Positions 39,411-48,523 of a stretch of DNA of 64,000 nt are shown in pieces. The notes beneath the pieces were generated by a model that was given only the letters and a program-made list of their open reading frames with translations, searched no databases and had not been told where the DNA came from. The first letter of the stretch is position 1; each line of letters begins with the position of its first letter. The DNA is from Brucella thiophenivorans (lineage in GTDB: Bacteria; Pseudomonadota; Alphaproteobacteria; Rhizobiales; Rhizobiaceae). Made by a program: the position numbers and the translations under genes. Where the stretch lies: NCBI RefSeq assembly GCF_002252445.1, contig NZ_NNRJ01000051.1:186001-250000 (forward strand). Reading direction: 5' to 3'.

Positions 39411-40532
39411 TCAGAGAAGAGAAGCAACACCCAACGGCTTGGAACTCATGCTATCTACAACGATCATCTGGTTAAATTCACCACGTTTGAAAGCACTCAA
39501 AAAGCGTTTGTAATCTTTGAAAACAACGCAGCCGTTGGAATCACCATTCCGGCCGAGCATGTAAGTATGGGCAAGAAGGCCATCGCGATTATGCGGATTG
39601 CGGCCATCGACCGGCGTCAGGCGAATTGCTGCCACACCATGAAAAAGGCTCTCACGCATTCGCAAATTATAGGTATGCGGCGGTGTTGCGCCACGGTTTT
39701 TCTGCGTTACAGAACGCGGATTGTCACGCATAGCTCCAATACCGGAATGGGCTTCCAGTTTTTCGCCACTCGGCAAATAGACTGTTGCAGCGGAAATATC
39801 ATAAATGGCTGCGCGGCTACGTGTCGGTGAGTGGAACAATCGCTTGAGAAGGCCCTCATGTTTTGGCTCTTCGGCTTGCTCAGTCGCTGGCGAATAGGCC
39901 AGTTTCGCAACTTCGTGTTTGCGCGGCTGCACAACAACTGGCCTACGCGACGGGAGTGGAACATCATCTGGCGTAAACAACTCAGGCACGGCTTCTACAG
40001 AAGCTTGTTGTGTGCGCAAATCGGGAACTGCTTGTGGGATGACCATCACAGGCGGCTTGGCTTCTAGTGCCGGGATAAACGGCACACGCTCTGAGCGTGG
40101 TTCTGTTATCACTGCCACGGCCACCGGCTTTTCTTCAATGATACCGTCAGCGCCGATATCAGCAATTATATCAGAATGATGGTCCAACTTGTTACGATGC
40201 CAATCAAGATTGGAATAAGGCGCATCGGCTGTGTAGGCTTCGATGAAACGGTGACGGATCACATGGTCAATGCCGATCGTGTGATCGACGACCGCAAGCT
40301 GCGGTGGCATTGCATCGGGTAAACGTCGTGTAACTGGTGCTACAGTTACAAAAGCCGGCAAAACCGCTTCAAAAAGGCCGAGAGCACCCATCAGGCAACT
40401 CCCTGCGAGAAGACCGGCACCAATAAAGGCAGTAAAGCGCAACAGGCTTTTACTACGCTGAATAGTAAAGGGATTCCAAGTATGAACGTCGAATTGAAAT
40501 CCTAAATCAAATGTATCTGTAACAAGCGCCAT
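39411..40532 (-). CDS. DUF2778 protein, L,D-transpeptidase-like (Tlde1-related) domain
   Basis: A 373-aa protein with one membrane helix near residues 32-60 (FTAFIGAGLLAGSCLMGALG) and a long Pro-rich periplasmic stretch. The C-terminal domain (about 240-360) begins IYDISAATVYLPSGEKLEAHSG and contains His322 and Cys335 in HTYMLGRNGDSNGCVVF, the active-site pattern of DUF2778/Tlde1, which cleave or remodel peptidoglycan peptides. In pathogens Tlde1 is a type VI effector; with its own anchor here a housekeeping cell-wall role is more likely. Convergent with the OmpA-like peptidoglycan-binding protein. Confidence 0.78.
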   Translation of the reverse strand: MALVTDTFDLGFQFDVHTWNPFTIQRSKSLLRFTAFIGAGLLAGSCLMGALGLFEAVLPAFVTVAPVTRRLPDAMPPQLAVVDHTIGIDHVIRHRFIEAYTADAPYSNLDWHRNKLDHHSDIIADIGADGIIEEKPVAVAVITEPRSERVPFIPALEAKPPVMVIPQAVPDLRTQQASVEAVPELFTPDDVPLPSRRPVVVQPRKHEVAKLAYSPATEQAEEPKHEGLLKRLFHSPTRSRAAIYDISAATVYLPSGEKLEAHSGIGAMRDNPRSVTQKNRGATPPHTYNLRMRESLFHGVAAIRLTPVDGRNPHNRDGLLAHTYMLGRNGDSNGCVVFKDYKRFLSAFKRGEFNQMIVVDSMSSKPLGVASLL

Positions 40533-40723
40533 GGTACTCGACCCGAATAAAACACAAAGTTCGAACCAACCCTTTGCAATAAGAATTCGTCAAAAAGGCG
40601 AATAAATCTGCTGCGAAGTGCTGACGAGAAAGCTATGTCGAGCATGCTGAATTATGGTAAATAAAGTGTTTGCATTGTAAACTTCGGCAGCGGATAAAAC
40701 AAAATATCAGCTCAAGATTTATA

Positions 40724-41893
40724 TCAAGCCGTGAGAAGATAACCTAAATGGGCGGCGCTCGGGAATTCGCTTCCTTCAACACCAACGCGATTGCGACCAC
40801 GTTTTTTAACACGCATCAAGGCACTATCCGCTCGTTCGGCGGCTTCCCATAAGGTTTCACCACGACGCAGCATCGCAACGCCGAAACTGCTGGTAGCCCT
40901 GCGCCCCTCCGGTAAAACCGTAAAAGAGTGACGTGCAACTTTGTTACAAAGTCTGTTGCCGAACATCTCACATTGTTCTGGAGTGCCTTTGATCAAAAGA
41001 AGAAACTCTTCTCCACCAATGCGTCCAACGATGCTACCGTTGTCGCCAATGGTACGAAGCAGATTAGAAAACTCCACCAGCAACTGATCGCCGGCAGCAT
41101 GGCCGAGTTCATCATTAATTGTCTTGAAGTGATCAATGTCAGCTATGATGACGGCATGATTTCCGCATTCTGCTGCGGTCAACCGCTTATTTGCATATCG
41201 TTCAAGCCCGCGACGATTCAGAATGCCAGTCAGCGGGTCTGCATCCCGTTCATCTTGCAATTCGTTGATAACGTCAGCGGTTGCAACTACAAGAATCAGA
41301 AGCCCCAACAGGACACCTGCGAAGGAAAGTCCAATCGTGGCAAACACCCAATATCGCGATTCAACAAGTAGCTCAGGGCTCACGACGCCATCAAGCATTC
41401 TAATTGTGAAAACGCTTCGCAAAAAGAAATGGGCCGCAAAGACGATCAGAACGTTATGGAAGATACGCTCTATCCAATCACCCCTCCCCAGTTCTTTTGC
41501 CTTGAAGCAGAGGATCGTGAGCATGGAACCAAGGCCGAAATTTGCAGCAGTCGCCATATGACTGTAATGCATCCCTGCTTGTGCCATGTAGCCAATAACA
41601 GCCAGTGTTACAGCGCAAATGAAGCCACCGGCAAATGGTGGAAACTGTTCTCCCAGCCGAAGCATAACCGCCTCACAAAACAGGAGGCAAGCAGCGAGAT
41701 AGAATGCCGTTACCACAAGTGCGGCCACATCAAGATGCGGAAAAACCTGCAAAATCTGGACCAGAAGCCCACATGTAAAAGTAGCGAAGCTTAGCCCGAA
41801 AAACAGCATATACCTGCGCTTCGTATCAAGCATCCAGACGCCTGACATCGTCGTTGCAAATAGCATAATTAGCAAAGGCGGAACGAACTTCAC
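40724..41893 (-). CDS. Membrane-bound diguanylate cyclase (GGDEF)
   Basis: A 389-aa protein with seven or so membrane helices in residues 1-215 and a C-terminal GGDEF domain (about 220-385). The active site is GGEEF near residue 293 (GRIGGEEFLLLI) and DIDHFKTINDELGHAAGDQL is the substrate-binding block, so the enzyme should make cyclic di-GMP. No RxxD inhibitory site precedes GGEEF (DNGS is in that place), so product inhibition may be absent. GTG start with AGGA upstream. The membrane sensor resembles no ligand domain I can name. Confidence 0.9.
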   Translation of the reverse strand: MKFVPPLLIMLFATTMSGVWMLDTKRRYMLFFGLSFATFTCGLLVQILQVFPHLDVAALVVTAFYLAACLLFCEAVMLRLGEQFPPFAGGFICAVTLAVIGYMAQAGMHYSHMATAANFGLGSMLTILCFKAKELGRGDWIERIFHNVLIVFAAHFFLRSVFTIRMLDGVVSPELLVESRYWVFATIGLSFAGVLLGLLILVVATADVINELQDERDADPLTGILNRRGLERYANKRLTAAECGNHAVIIADIDHFKTINDELGHAAGDQLLVEFSNLLRTIGDNGSIVGRIGGEEFLLLIKGTPEQCEMFGNRLCNKVARHSFTVLPEGRRATSSFGVAMLRRGETLWEAAERADSALMRVKKRGRNRVGVEGSEFPSAAHLGYLLTA

Positions 41894-42295
41894 GTAAAAT
41901 CCTGAGTGTTGAGAAAACTGTTAAAACAAAATTTCTAATGAAGATTATCTGGAACGACATACGAGATGCAAAGTCAAGTTAACTTTTATCAATTATCAAT
42001 ATCATTACTGTTAAATTTCAGATTATATTAGATAAGCGGAAGCTAATAATTAATTACAAACAATAATATCTAATCGATACCTCAATTTCTGATTATTTTC
42101 CTAAAAAATTTTATCCCCAGATACTATTAAGTCACGATGGAGATAAGCCACGCTTTGTTACGCATTCTCCCTATTATTACCTGTTACTAATTATATTGTT
42201 GGCTTGGTACAAACTTAACAAAATGCCATTCTATCCCACCGCGCTTTGTACGTCTAAAAGGACGTTCAGCGCTGCCTTCACTGCGGAGAAATTAA
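41894..42295. other. AT-rich intergenic region
   Basis: About 400 bp, clearly more AT-rich than the flanking genes, especially 41970-42120. No gene, repeat array or known RNA was recognised. It is the divergent control region of the GGDEF gene and the exonuclease gene. GGAGAAA at its right end is the exonuclease ribosome-binding site. Confidence 0.5.
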
Positions 42296-43291
42296 ATGCG
42301 CCATCAGTTCGACCTCTTCACTCCTCCCATTATGGATGAGGGGAAACAGGCAGGACTGCGCCCTGTTCGCGCCCGAACAGGAAAGGTAACAGGCCCTGAC
42401 GAGGCGGAGATGGTCAAGCGCCTCAAAGACAGTGGTCGTTATCGCATACTGCAGCGACTTGACCCGCCGCCGACGGTCGCAAATGCGGATAGGCTCGCTT
42501 TTCCGCGCCTTGGTATTGTGGTGGATACTGAAACGACGGGCCTCAGCGCTGCGCAGGAAGAAATTATCGAAATCGGTGCTGTGGCCTTTTGCTATGCGGA
42601 TGATGGTTCTATCGGCGATGTTTGTGCAACTTTTAGCGCATTGCAGGAGCCCTCAAAGCCCATTCCTGCAGAGATAACGCGTATCACCGGCATCACGGAT
42701 GAGATGGTCGCCGGGCAGTTCATTCCGCGCGCGAAGCTTGAAGCATTGATCGGCAATGCGGATCTCATTATTGCGCATAATGCGGGTTTTGACCGGCCAT
42801 TTCTGGAGCGTTTTTCACCTGTTTTCGAAAACAAGCCATGGACCTGTTCGGTAAAGGAAATAGACTGGACTGCACGCGGCTTTGAAGGCACCAAGCTCGG
42901 CTATCTGATTGGTCAGAGTGGCTATTTCCACAATGGTCATCGCGCCGAAGATGACTGTCAGGCGCTGCTTGCCGTGCTGAAGGAACAATCCGGCAAGACG
43001 ACGCCTTTCGCTGAATTGCTGAAGGCCAGCCAGAAATCGCGACTGCGCATTTATGCAGAAAACAGCCCTTTTGAAATGAAAGATAAGCTGAAGGAGCGCC
43101 GCTATCGCTGGTCGGATGGGACGGATGGACGCCCGAAATCCTGGTGGACGGAAGTCGGCGAAGAGGAACTTGACGCTGAACTCGAATATCTGCGCACCGA
43201 GATTTACGGCTGGCGCGATGCCGATCCGCTGATCCAAAAAATGACCGCTGTAGATCGTTATAAAGAACGTGCACCACTCAGACCGAAATAA
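42296..43291 (+). CDS. DnaQ-like 3'-5' exonuclease
   Basis: A 331-aa protein with an epsilon-type exonuclease domain at about residues 70-240. ExoI: VVDTETTGLSAAQEEIIEIG; ExoII: AHNAGFDRPFLERF; ExoIII: HNGHRAEDDCQALL, giving the DEDDh set. The C-terminal 90 residues (RYRWSDGTDGRPKSWWTEVG) are a small extra domain often found on stand-alone members of this family. It is not the polymerase III epsilon subunit (dnaQ) itself; the role is probably in repair or nucleic-acid turnover. Confidence 0.87.
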   Translation: MRHQFDLFTPPIMDEGKQAGLRPVRARTGKVTGPDEAEMVKRLKDSGRYRILQRLDPPPTVANADRLAFPRLGIVVDTETTGLSAAQEEIIEIGAVAFCYADDGSIGDVCATFSALQEPSKPIPAEITRITGITDEMVAGQFIPRAKLEALIGNADLIIAHNAGFDRPFLERFSPVFENKPWTCSVKEIDWTARGFEGTKLGYLIGQSGYFHNGHRAEDDCQALLAVLKEQSGKTTPFAELLKASQKSRLRIYAENSPFEMKDKLKERRYRWSDGTDGRPKSWWTEVGEEELDAELEYLRTEIYGWRDADPLIQKMTAVDRYKERAPLRPK

Positions 43292-43293
43292 GG

Positions 43294-43319
43294 AAAAGGC
43301 CGCATCATGCGGCCTTTTT
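43294..43319. terminator. Bidirectional intrinsic terminator, exonuclease / amidase
   Basis: AAAAGGCCGCA (43294-43304) pairs with TGCGGCCTTTT (43308-43318), loop TCA, then T. A-runs and T-runs on both sides. Confidence 0.88.
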
Positions 43320-43320
43320 A

Positions 43321-44709
43321 TCAAGCAATGATCGGCCATGGTTTTTGCGCTGGCCGCATATCTTCGTACGCTTTTGCTAGACGAAGCACGCCCAGATCAT
43401 CGAAGCGTTGGCCGAAAATCTGCAAACCGATGGGCAGTCCCTTCGACGTATAGCCGCAATTGATTGAAACTGCTGGCTGTTCCGACATGTTCATCGCAAC
43501 GGTAAAGGCAATGTGTTCGAACGGACGCTGCGGATCATTGACGGGTGAAGCCCATTCCGCCGGATAAGTTGCCATCGGCGAGGTCGGCGAAATAATGAAG
43601 TCGAAATCCTTGGATGCGGCGAGTGCTGCATGGCGCATGGCATCTATTTGTGAAAAGCCGGAATAGACTTCCTCACCATTGAGTGCTTGAGCCGTTTCAG
43701 TCCACTGATAGATATAGGGCAGGATTTTCGCACGGTTTTCCGGCGTCATCTTTGAGACATCGGCCCATGAACGTGCTCGCCAGAACCGATCAAGACCATC
43801 AATCATGGTGCGGTTTAGAAATGGCGCCACAGGCTCAATAATCGCGCCAGCATCCGCGAACAGCTTCGCTGCAGCTTCGACAGCCGCGTGTGTTTCATCG
43901 CCAGTTGGTTCGCCAAAACCGGCATCAAGCCAGAGGCCAATTTTGAGGCCCTTCACATCGACGTCGAGATCCATCCAGTCGATGTCCTGATAGGGTAAGC
44001 TCATCGCATCGCGGCGATCCGGCTTTGAGAGCACCGACATATAAAGCGCGCTGTCAGCTGCAGTCCGCGTCATCGGGCCTGCAACGCGTCCAAGAAATGC
44101 CGGATCGATTGGAATCCGTCCGAAAGACGGTTTCAAACCAACAAGACCGCACCAGCCGGCAGGTAGCCGAATGGAGCCACCTATATCGGTGCCAATATGC
44201 AAAGGACCATACCCGGCAGCCCCTGCACTGCCCGCACCAGCACTGGAGCCGCCCGGATTAGTTTTCAAATCCCATGGATTACGTGCCAGTTTATGAAAGC
44301 TCGACAGGCCCGACGACAGCATGCCAAGATCGGGCATAGTGGTTTTGGCAAGCAACACGCCACCAGCCTCGCGCGTGCGTGCTGCGGGTGGCGCATCAAC
44401 TGCCGCTGGATTGAGTGGCAATGCAGCACAACCAAGCGGAACGGCTGTGCCTTTCGTGGCAATGTTTTCCTTGATCGTCAACGGAACACCGTCAATTGGA
44501 CCAGCTGGCTCGCCGTTCGCCCAACGGGTTTCCGAGGCTTTTGCCGATGCAAGGGCTGCATCAGGATCATAAGCCCAAAGCGCATTCAGTTTTGGCTCAT
44601 AAGCCTCAATACGATTAATAACAGCTTGCGTAACCTCGACCGGCGAAAGGGACTTGGTTTTATAAGCGGAGACGAGTTCGACGGCTGACAAATCGGCAAG
44701 TTCAGACAT
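43321..44709 (-). CDS. Amidase (amidase signature family)
   Basis: A 462-aa Ser-cisSer-Lys hydrolase: Lys80 (LTIKEN), cis-Ser155 (GGSSAG) and nucleophile Ser179 (DIGGSIR), with the family spacing of 24 between the serines. No signal peptide, so it acts in the cytoplasm. It is the last gene of the nine-gene operon, 14 bp after the second ATPase gene. It is likely to hydrolyse the amide that the ABC transporter imports. It is not GatA: no gatB/gatC is adjacent and the substrate loop differs. AAGGGAA precedes the ATG. Confidence 0.9.
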   Translation of the reverse strand: MSELADLSAVELVSAYKTKSLSPVEVTQAVINRIEAYEPKLNALWAYDPDAALASAKASETRWANGEPAGPIDGVPLTIKENIATKGTAVPLGCAALPLNPAAVDAPPAARTREAGGVLLAKTTMPDLGMLSSGLSSFHKLARNPWDLKTNPGGSSAGAGSAGAAGYGPLHIGTDIGGSIRLPAGWCGLVGLKPSFGRIPIDPAFLGRVAGPMTRTAADSALYMSVLSKPDRRDAMSLPYQDIDWMDLDVDVKGLKIGLWLDAGFGEPTGDETHAAVEAAAKLFADAGAIIEPVAPFLNRTMIDGLDRFWRARSWADVSKMTPENRAKILPYIYQWTETAQALNGEEVYSGFSQIDAMRHAALAASKDFDFIISPTSPMATYPAEWASPVNDPQRPFEHIAFTVAMNMSEQPAVSINCGYTSKGLPIGLQIFGQRFDDLGVLRLAKAYEDMRPAQKPWPIIA

Positions 44710-44723
44710 GGTGTTCCCTTATT

Positions 44724-45572
44724 TCATTCCGGCAATGCAATTGTAAAGTTCATGCGTCGCGTGCGTTTGCGGCGTCCTGCAAAAGGTTTTGGCACGGCAT
44801 CGACAAGCGCGCGCGTATAATCATGCTGCGGACTGTCAAAGACTTCGTTCGTCGGTCCTTGCTCGACAATGTTGCCGTGATAAATTACTGCAACGCGGTC
44901 GGTTATGGCCCGCACGACGCCAAGATCATGACTGATAAACAAGTAGCTGAGGCCAAATTTTTCCTGCAAATCCATCATCAGATTGAGAACCTGCGCCTGA
45001 ATGGAAACATCAAGCGCCGAAACTGGTTCATCGGCAACGATTAGCGCAGGCTTCGTGATCAGCGCACGCGCAATCGCGATGCGCTGGCGCTGACCGCCTG
45101 AAAACTCATGCGGATATTTTTCGGCTGAAGCCTTCGGTAGGCCAACGGCTTCAAGCACTTCCGCCACGCGATCATTGCGCTCTTTGCTACTTGTGCCGCG
45201 TTCCAGCGACACAATTGGTTCTGAAATGATGCGCCTGACCGTATGGCGCGGATCAAGCGATCCATACGGGTCTTGAAAGATAGCCTGAAAGCCTTTCCGT
45301 GCTTCACGCAGGCTCGAACGGTCAAGCGCATAAATATCCTGACCATTGATGAGAATCTGGCCCGATTGCGGTCGTTCCAGGCCCATCACTGCACGCGCAA
45401 GCGTCGATTTACCTGAACCGCTTTCACCAACAATACCAAGGCTTTGTCCGGCTTCGATCTCGACACTCACGCCATGCAGCACGCGAAGAGAACCGGGTTT
45501 TGACAAGAATGAAAGACGCGGGAGCTGATATTCACGCACGACATCTCGAACCTGCAAAATCAACTTGCTCAT
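44724..45572 (-). CDS. Dipeptide-type ABC transporter ATPase (DppF type)
   Basis: A 282-aa ATPase: Walker [10 protein letters not shown], signature FSGGQRQRIAIARALI, Walker B LIVADEPVSALD, and the oligopeptide-family FQDPYGSLDPRHTV block. ATG 45572 lies in an ATGA overlap with the upstream dppD-type stop and has GAGGTG. C-terminus RRKRTRRMNFTIALPE is basic. It works with the preceding ATPase and permeases. Confidence 0.9.
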   Translation of the reverse strand: MSKLILQVRDVVREYQLPRLSFLSKPGSLRVLHGVSVEIEAGQSLGIVGESGSGKSTLARAVMGLERPQSGQILINGQDIYALDRSSLREARKGFQAIFQDPYGSLDPRHTVRRIISEPIVSLERGTSSKERNDRVAEVLEAVGLPKASAEKYPHEFSGGQRQRIAIARALITKPALIVADEPVSALDVSIQAQVLNLMMDLQEKFGLSYLFISHDLGVVRAITDRVAVIYHGNIVEQGPTNEVFDSPQHDYTRALVDAVPKPFAGRRKRTRRMNFTIALPE

Positions 45573-46582
45573 GCCAGCACCTCGCCATCGCATGGATGCA
45601 GACAGGCAGCGCGATGGGCGATACCTTCGCTTTCACCGATCAGATCGAGCTCTGGATTGAATTTGCGGCAGTCTTCTTCAACGAATGCGCAACGATCAGC
45701 AAAGCTGCAATATGGCGGACGCGCCAGTGGATCGGGTACAACACCGGGAATTGCAGCGAGGCGCTGGCGCGACTTCGTATGATCGCGAACCAGATTAGCG
45801 CCATGTGGAGATGCTGCAAAAAGCCCCCGTGCATAAGGATGCGCCATGCGATGGAATACGGCTTCGGTTCGCCCCGTTTCCACGATCCGCCCGGCATACA
45901 TCACTGCGATACGATCGGTCATTTCCGACACAACACCGAGATCATGGGTAATAAGCATCAGCGCTGTGCCCGTTTCATCGATCAGATCATCCATAAGATC
46001 AAGGATTTGTGCCTGAACAGTCACATCGAGCGCGGTCGTCGGTTCGTCGGCGATCAGCAGATCAGGCTCGCAGGCAATTGCCATGGCAATCATCACGCGC
46101 TGGCGCTGACCACCTGAGAGCTGGTGCGGATACAGATCGAGATTAAAACGCGGCGCAGGCAACCCAACGCGGTCGAGAAGCTGGCGCGCCTTTCGCTCGG
46201 CATCAGCACGGCTTTCGCCAAGATGCAGCCGACGTCCCTCGGCAATCTGTGCGCCGATGGATTTAACCGGATTGAGCGCAGTCATTGGCTCCTGAAAAAT
46301 CATCGCCATGCGCCGACCGCGCATTTTGCACAGTTCCGCTTCTGGCTTGTTTGCCAAGTCCTGCCCATCGAAGCGCAACGTGCCACGCACTTGCATACGG
46401 TCGGGCAGCAGACCCATAGCGGCAAGAGCGGTGATCGATTTGCCGCTACCCGATTCCCCGACAATGCCAAGGCGTTCGCCACGATTGAGCGTCAGCGTGA
46501 TGCCCGACACAATATCAGCCGTACGGATGCCAAACGGCAATTCAACAGACATATTGTCCATTTCGAGCAAAGGTGTTGTCAT
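45569..46582 (-). CDS. Dipeptide-type ABC transporter ATPase (DppD type)
   Basis: A 337-aa ATPase: Walker [10 protein letters not shown], signature [16 protein letters not shown], Walker [13 protein letters not shown]. The C-terminal oligopeptide-transporter extension has four Cys ([15 protein letters not shown] then AACLHPC), typical of the iron-sulfur-binding tail of this family. Overlaps both neighbours by four bases. Confidence 0.9.
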   Translation of the reverse strand: MTTPLLEMDNMSVELPFGIRTADIVSGITLTLNRGERLGIVGESGSGKSITALAAMGLLPDRMQVRGTLRFDGQDLANKPEAELCKMRGRRMAMIFQEPMTALNPVKSIGAQIAEGRRLHLGESRADAERKARQLLDRVGLPAPRFNLDLYPHQLSGGQRQRVMIAMAIACEPDLLIADEPTTALDVTVQAQILDLMDDLIDETGTALMLITHDLGVVSEMTDRIAVMYAGRIVETGRTEAVFHRMAHPYARGLFAASPHGANLVRDHTKSRQRLAAIPGVVPDPLARPPYCSFADRCAFVEEDCRKFNPELDLIGESEGIAHRAACLHPCDGEVLA

Positions 46583-47439
46583 CTCTGCCTCCTTACGCGC
46601 GGATCAAGAATATCGCGCAGACCATCGCCCAGCATGTTTAGGCCAAGAACTGCGAATGTGATCGCAAGGCCGGGGAAAATCGCCAGCCATGGCGCGTCAT
46701 AGATGAATGTCTGTGCATCGTTGAGCATCTTGCCCCAGCTTGGCATTGGCGGCTGTGTGCCAAGCCCCACATAGGAGAGTCCCGCTTCGGCAACGATTGC
46801 GAGTGCAAACTGGATCGTCGCCTGCACAATCAGCACATGATTGATGTTGGGCAGAACATGCAAAAGCGTGATCGATATATCACCACGTCCTGCACAACGT
46901 GCTGCCTGCACGTATTCTCGTTTCCAGAGCCCCAGTGATGCACCGCGTGTGACGCGCGCAAAGACCGGAATATTGAAAATGCCAATTGCAATCATCGCAT
47001 TGACCGCACCGGGGCCAAAAATGGCAGTGATGATAACGGCTGTCAGCAATGCCGGAAAGGCAAAGGCCAGATCGGTCATGCGCATGACGAAACCATCGAC
47101 AAGGCCACCCCGCGCCGCCGCCAGCGCGCCAAGTGGAATGCCAATGCCCGCACCAACCAACACGGCAATAATCGACACTGCGATGGAATTACGCGCGCCG
47201 ACCATGATCATGGAAAACACGTCACGGCCAAAATTATCCGTGCCAAACAGGTGGCTAAGGCTTGGCCCCTGCAGCTTGTCGCGGAAATTCATGGCTGTTG
47301 GCGAATAGGGGGTCCAGAAATAAGACACAACAGCCATTGCCACCAGAATGAGCGTGACCACGAAGCCGATCACAAGGCTGCGGCTTAGAAACAACGTCCG
47401 AAAACGGCTTGGTTTGACGATTGCGTGAACGCCACTCAT
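46579..47439 (-). CDS. Dipeptide-type ABC transporter permease (DppC type)
   Basis: A 286-aa permease with six helices. Core blocks are HLFGTDNFGRDVFSMIMVGA and EYVQAARCAGRGDISITLLH (EAA loop), ending [20 protein letters not shown]. Overlaps the DppB-type gene and the DppD-type gene by four bases each. Confidence 0.91.
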   Translation of the reverse strand: MSGVHAIVKPSRFRTLFLSRSLVIGFVVTLILVAMAVVSYFWTPYSPTAMNFRDKLQGPSLSHLFGTDNFGRDVFSMIMVGARNSIAVSIIAVLVGAGIGIPLGALAAARGGLVDGFVMRMTDLAFAFPALLTAVIITAIFGPGAVNAMIAIGIFNIPVFARVTRGASLGLWKREYVQAARCAGRGDISITLLHVLPNINHVLIVQATIQFALAIVAEAGLSYVGLGTQPPMPSWGKMLNDAQTFIYDAPWLAIFPGLAITFAVLGLNMLGDGLRDILDPRVRRQR

Positions 47440-48389
47440 CGGCTGCCTCCTGTCGAAAGGCGCGGATCAATGAAGCCATAAACAAGATCGATAATGAAAT
47501 TGACGGTAATCACGGAAGCTGCGAGCAGCGTTACCAGCGACTGCACGGTCACGAGATCGCGTTGTGCAATCGCCTGAAACACCAATCGCCCAAGGCCGGG
47601 GAGATTGAAGACGTTTTCAATAATGATGGTTCCTGCCAAAAGAAACGAAAATTGCAGACCAATAATCGTGACAACCGGGATCAGCGCATTTGGCACCGCA
47701 TGACGCCAAAGTGCAGCCTTGCGTGTCAGCCCCTTGGCGCGTGCCGTGCGCACAAAATCTTCTCCCAGCGTTTCAATCACTGCCGAGCGTGTGACACGTG
47801 CAAGGATGGCGGCGAGCGGCAAAGCAAGCGCTAAAGCTGGCAAGAACAGGGAACGTATGCCATTCCAGAACCCAATTTCCCAGCCCGCAAAGCCTGACGC
47901 TGGAAACCAACCAAGCTGCAAGGCAAACAATAGGATCAAAAGCAGGCCGAGCCAGAAATTCGGAACCGCGACGCCAACTTGCGCTACGCCCATCGACAGA
48001 ACATCGCCGGTTTTGCCGCGCTTGGAAGCCGCATAAACGCCCACCGGAATTGCAACAGCGACCGACAGCAGCATGGAGAGCAAAGCCAGCGGCAGCGTGA
48101 CCATAATGCGCGGTCCGAGCAATTCGCTGATAGGCACAGAATAGGTATAACTCGTGCCGAAATCGCCTATGAAAAAGCCGCCGATCCATGTGAGATATCG
48201 CCACCAGAGCGGCTGATCGAGACCCAGTTGCTTATGCAATGCGGCCAACGTTTCAGGCTGTGCGTTGATACCAAGGATTACGGCTGCGGGGTCGCCCGGC
48301 AGCACCTGCATCAACAAAAAGACGATGACGGAAGCCGCAAGCGTCGTAAGCAAGAGCGATACCAACCGCCCGGATATATAAGCCAGCAA
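47436..48389 (-). CDS. Dipeptide-type ABC transporter permease (DppB type)
   Basis: A 317-aa permease, six helices, with QVLPGDPAAVILG in the first loop and the EAA region LGEDFVRTARAKGLTRKAAL. The start is taken as TTG 48389 because a full AAGGAGGT lies seven bases upstream; the ATG at 48434 would add 15 residues that do not fit a first membrane helix. Its end overlaps the DppC-type gene by four bases. Confidence 0.88.
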   Translation of the reverse strand: MLAYISGRLVSLLLTTLAASVIVFLLMQVLPGDPAAVILGINAQPETLAALHKQLGLDQPLWWRYLTWIGGFFIGDFGTSYTYSVPISELLGPRIMVTLPLALLSMLLSVAVAIPVGVYAASKRGKTGDVLSMGVAQVGVAVPNFWLGLLLILLFALQLGWFPASGFAGWEIGFWNGIRSLFLPALALALPLAAILARVTRSAVIETLGEDFVRTARAKGLTRKAALWRHAVPNALIPVVTIIGLQFSFLLAGTIIIENVFNLPGLGRLVFQAIAQRDLVTVQSLVTLLAASVITVNFIIDLVYGFIDPRLSTGGSR

Positions 48390-48523
48390 TGCGACCTCCT
48401 TGAAAAGTTGGGTTGCCCACTTTCCACATTCCAATTCGCCATGCGCTCTCCCCTTATTGTTATGGAGCGCACAGCCATTCGCGGGAAACCGTCCCGCCGC
48501 ACAGACGACGGAGCGGAAATATT

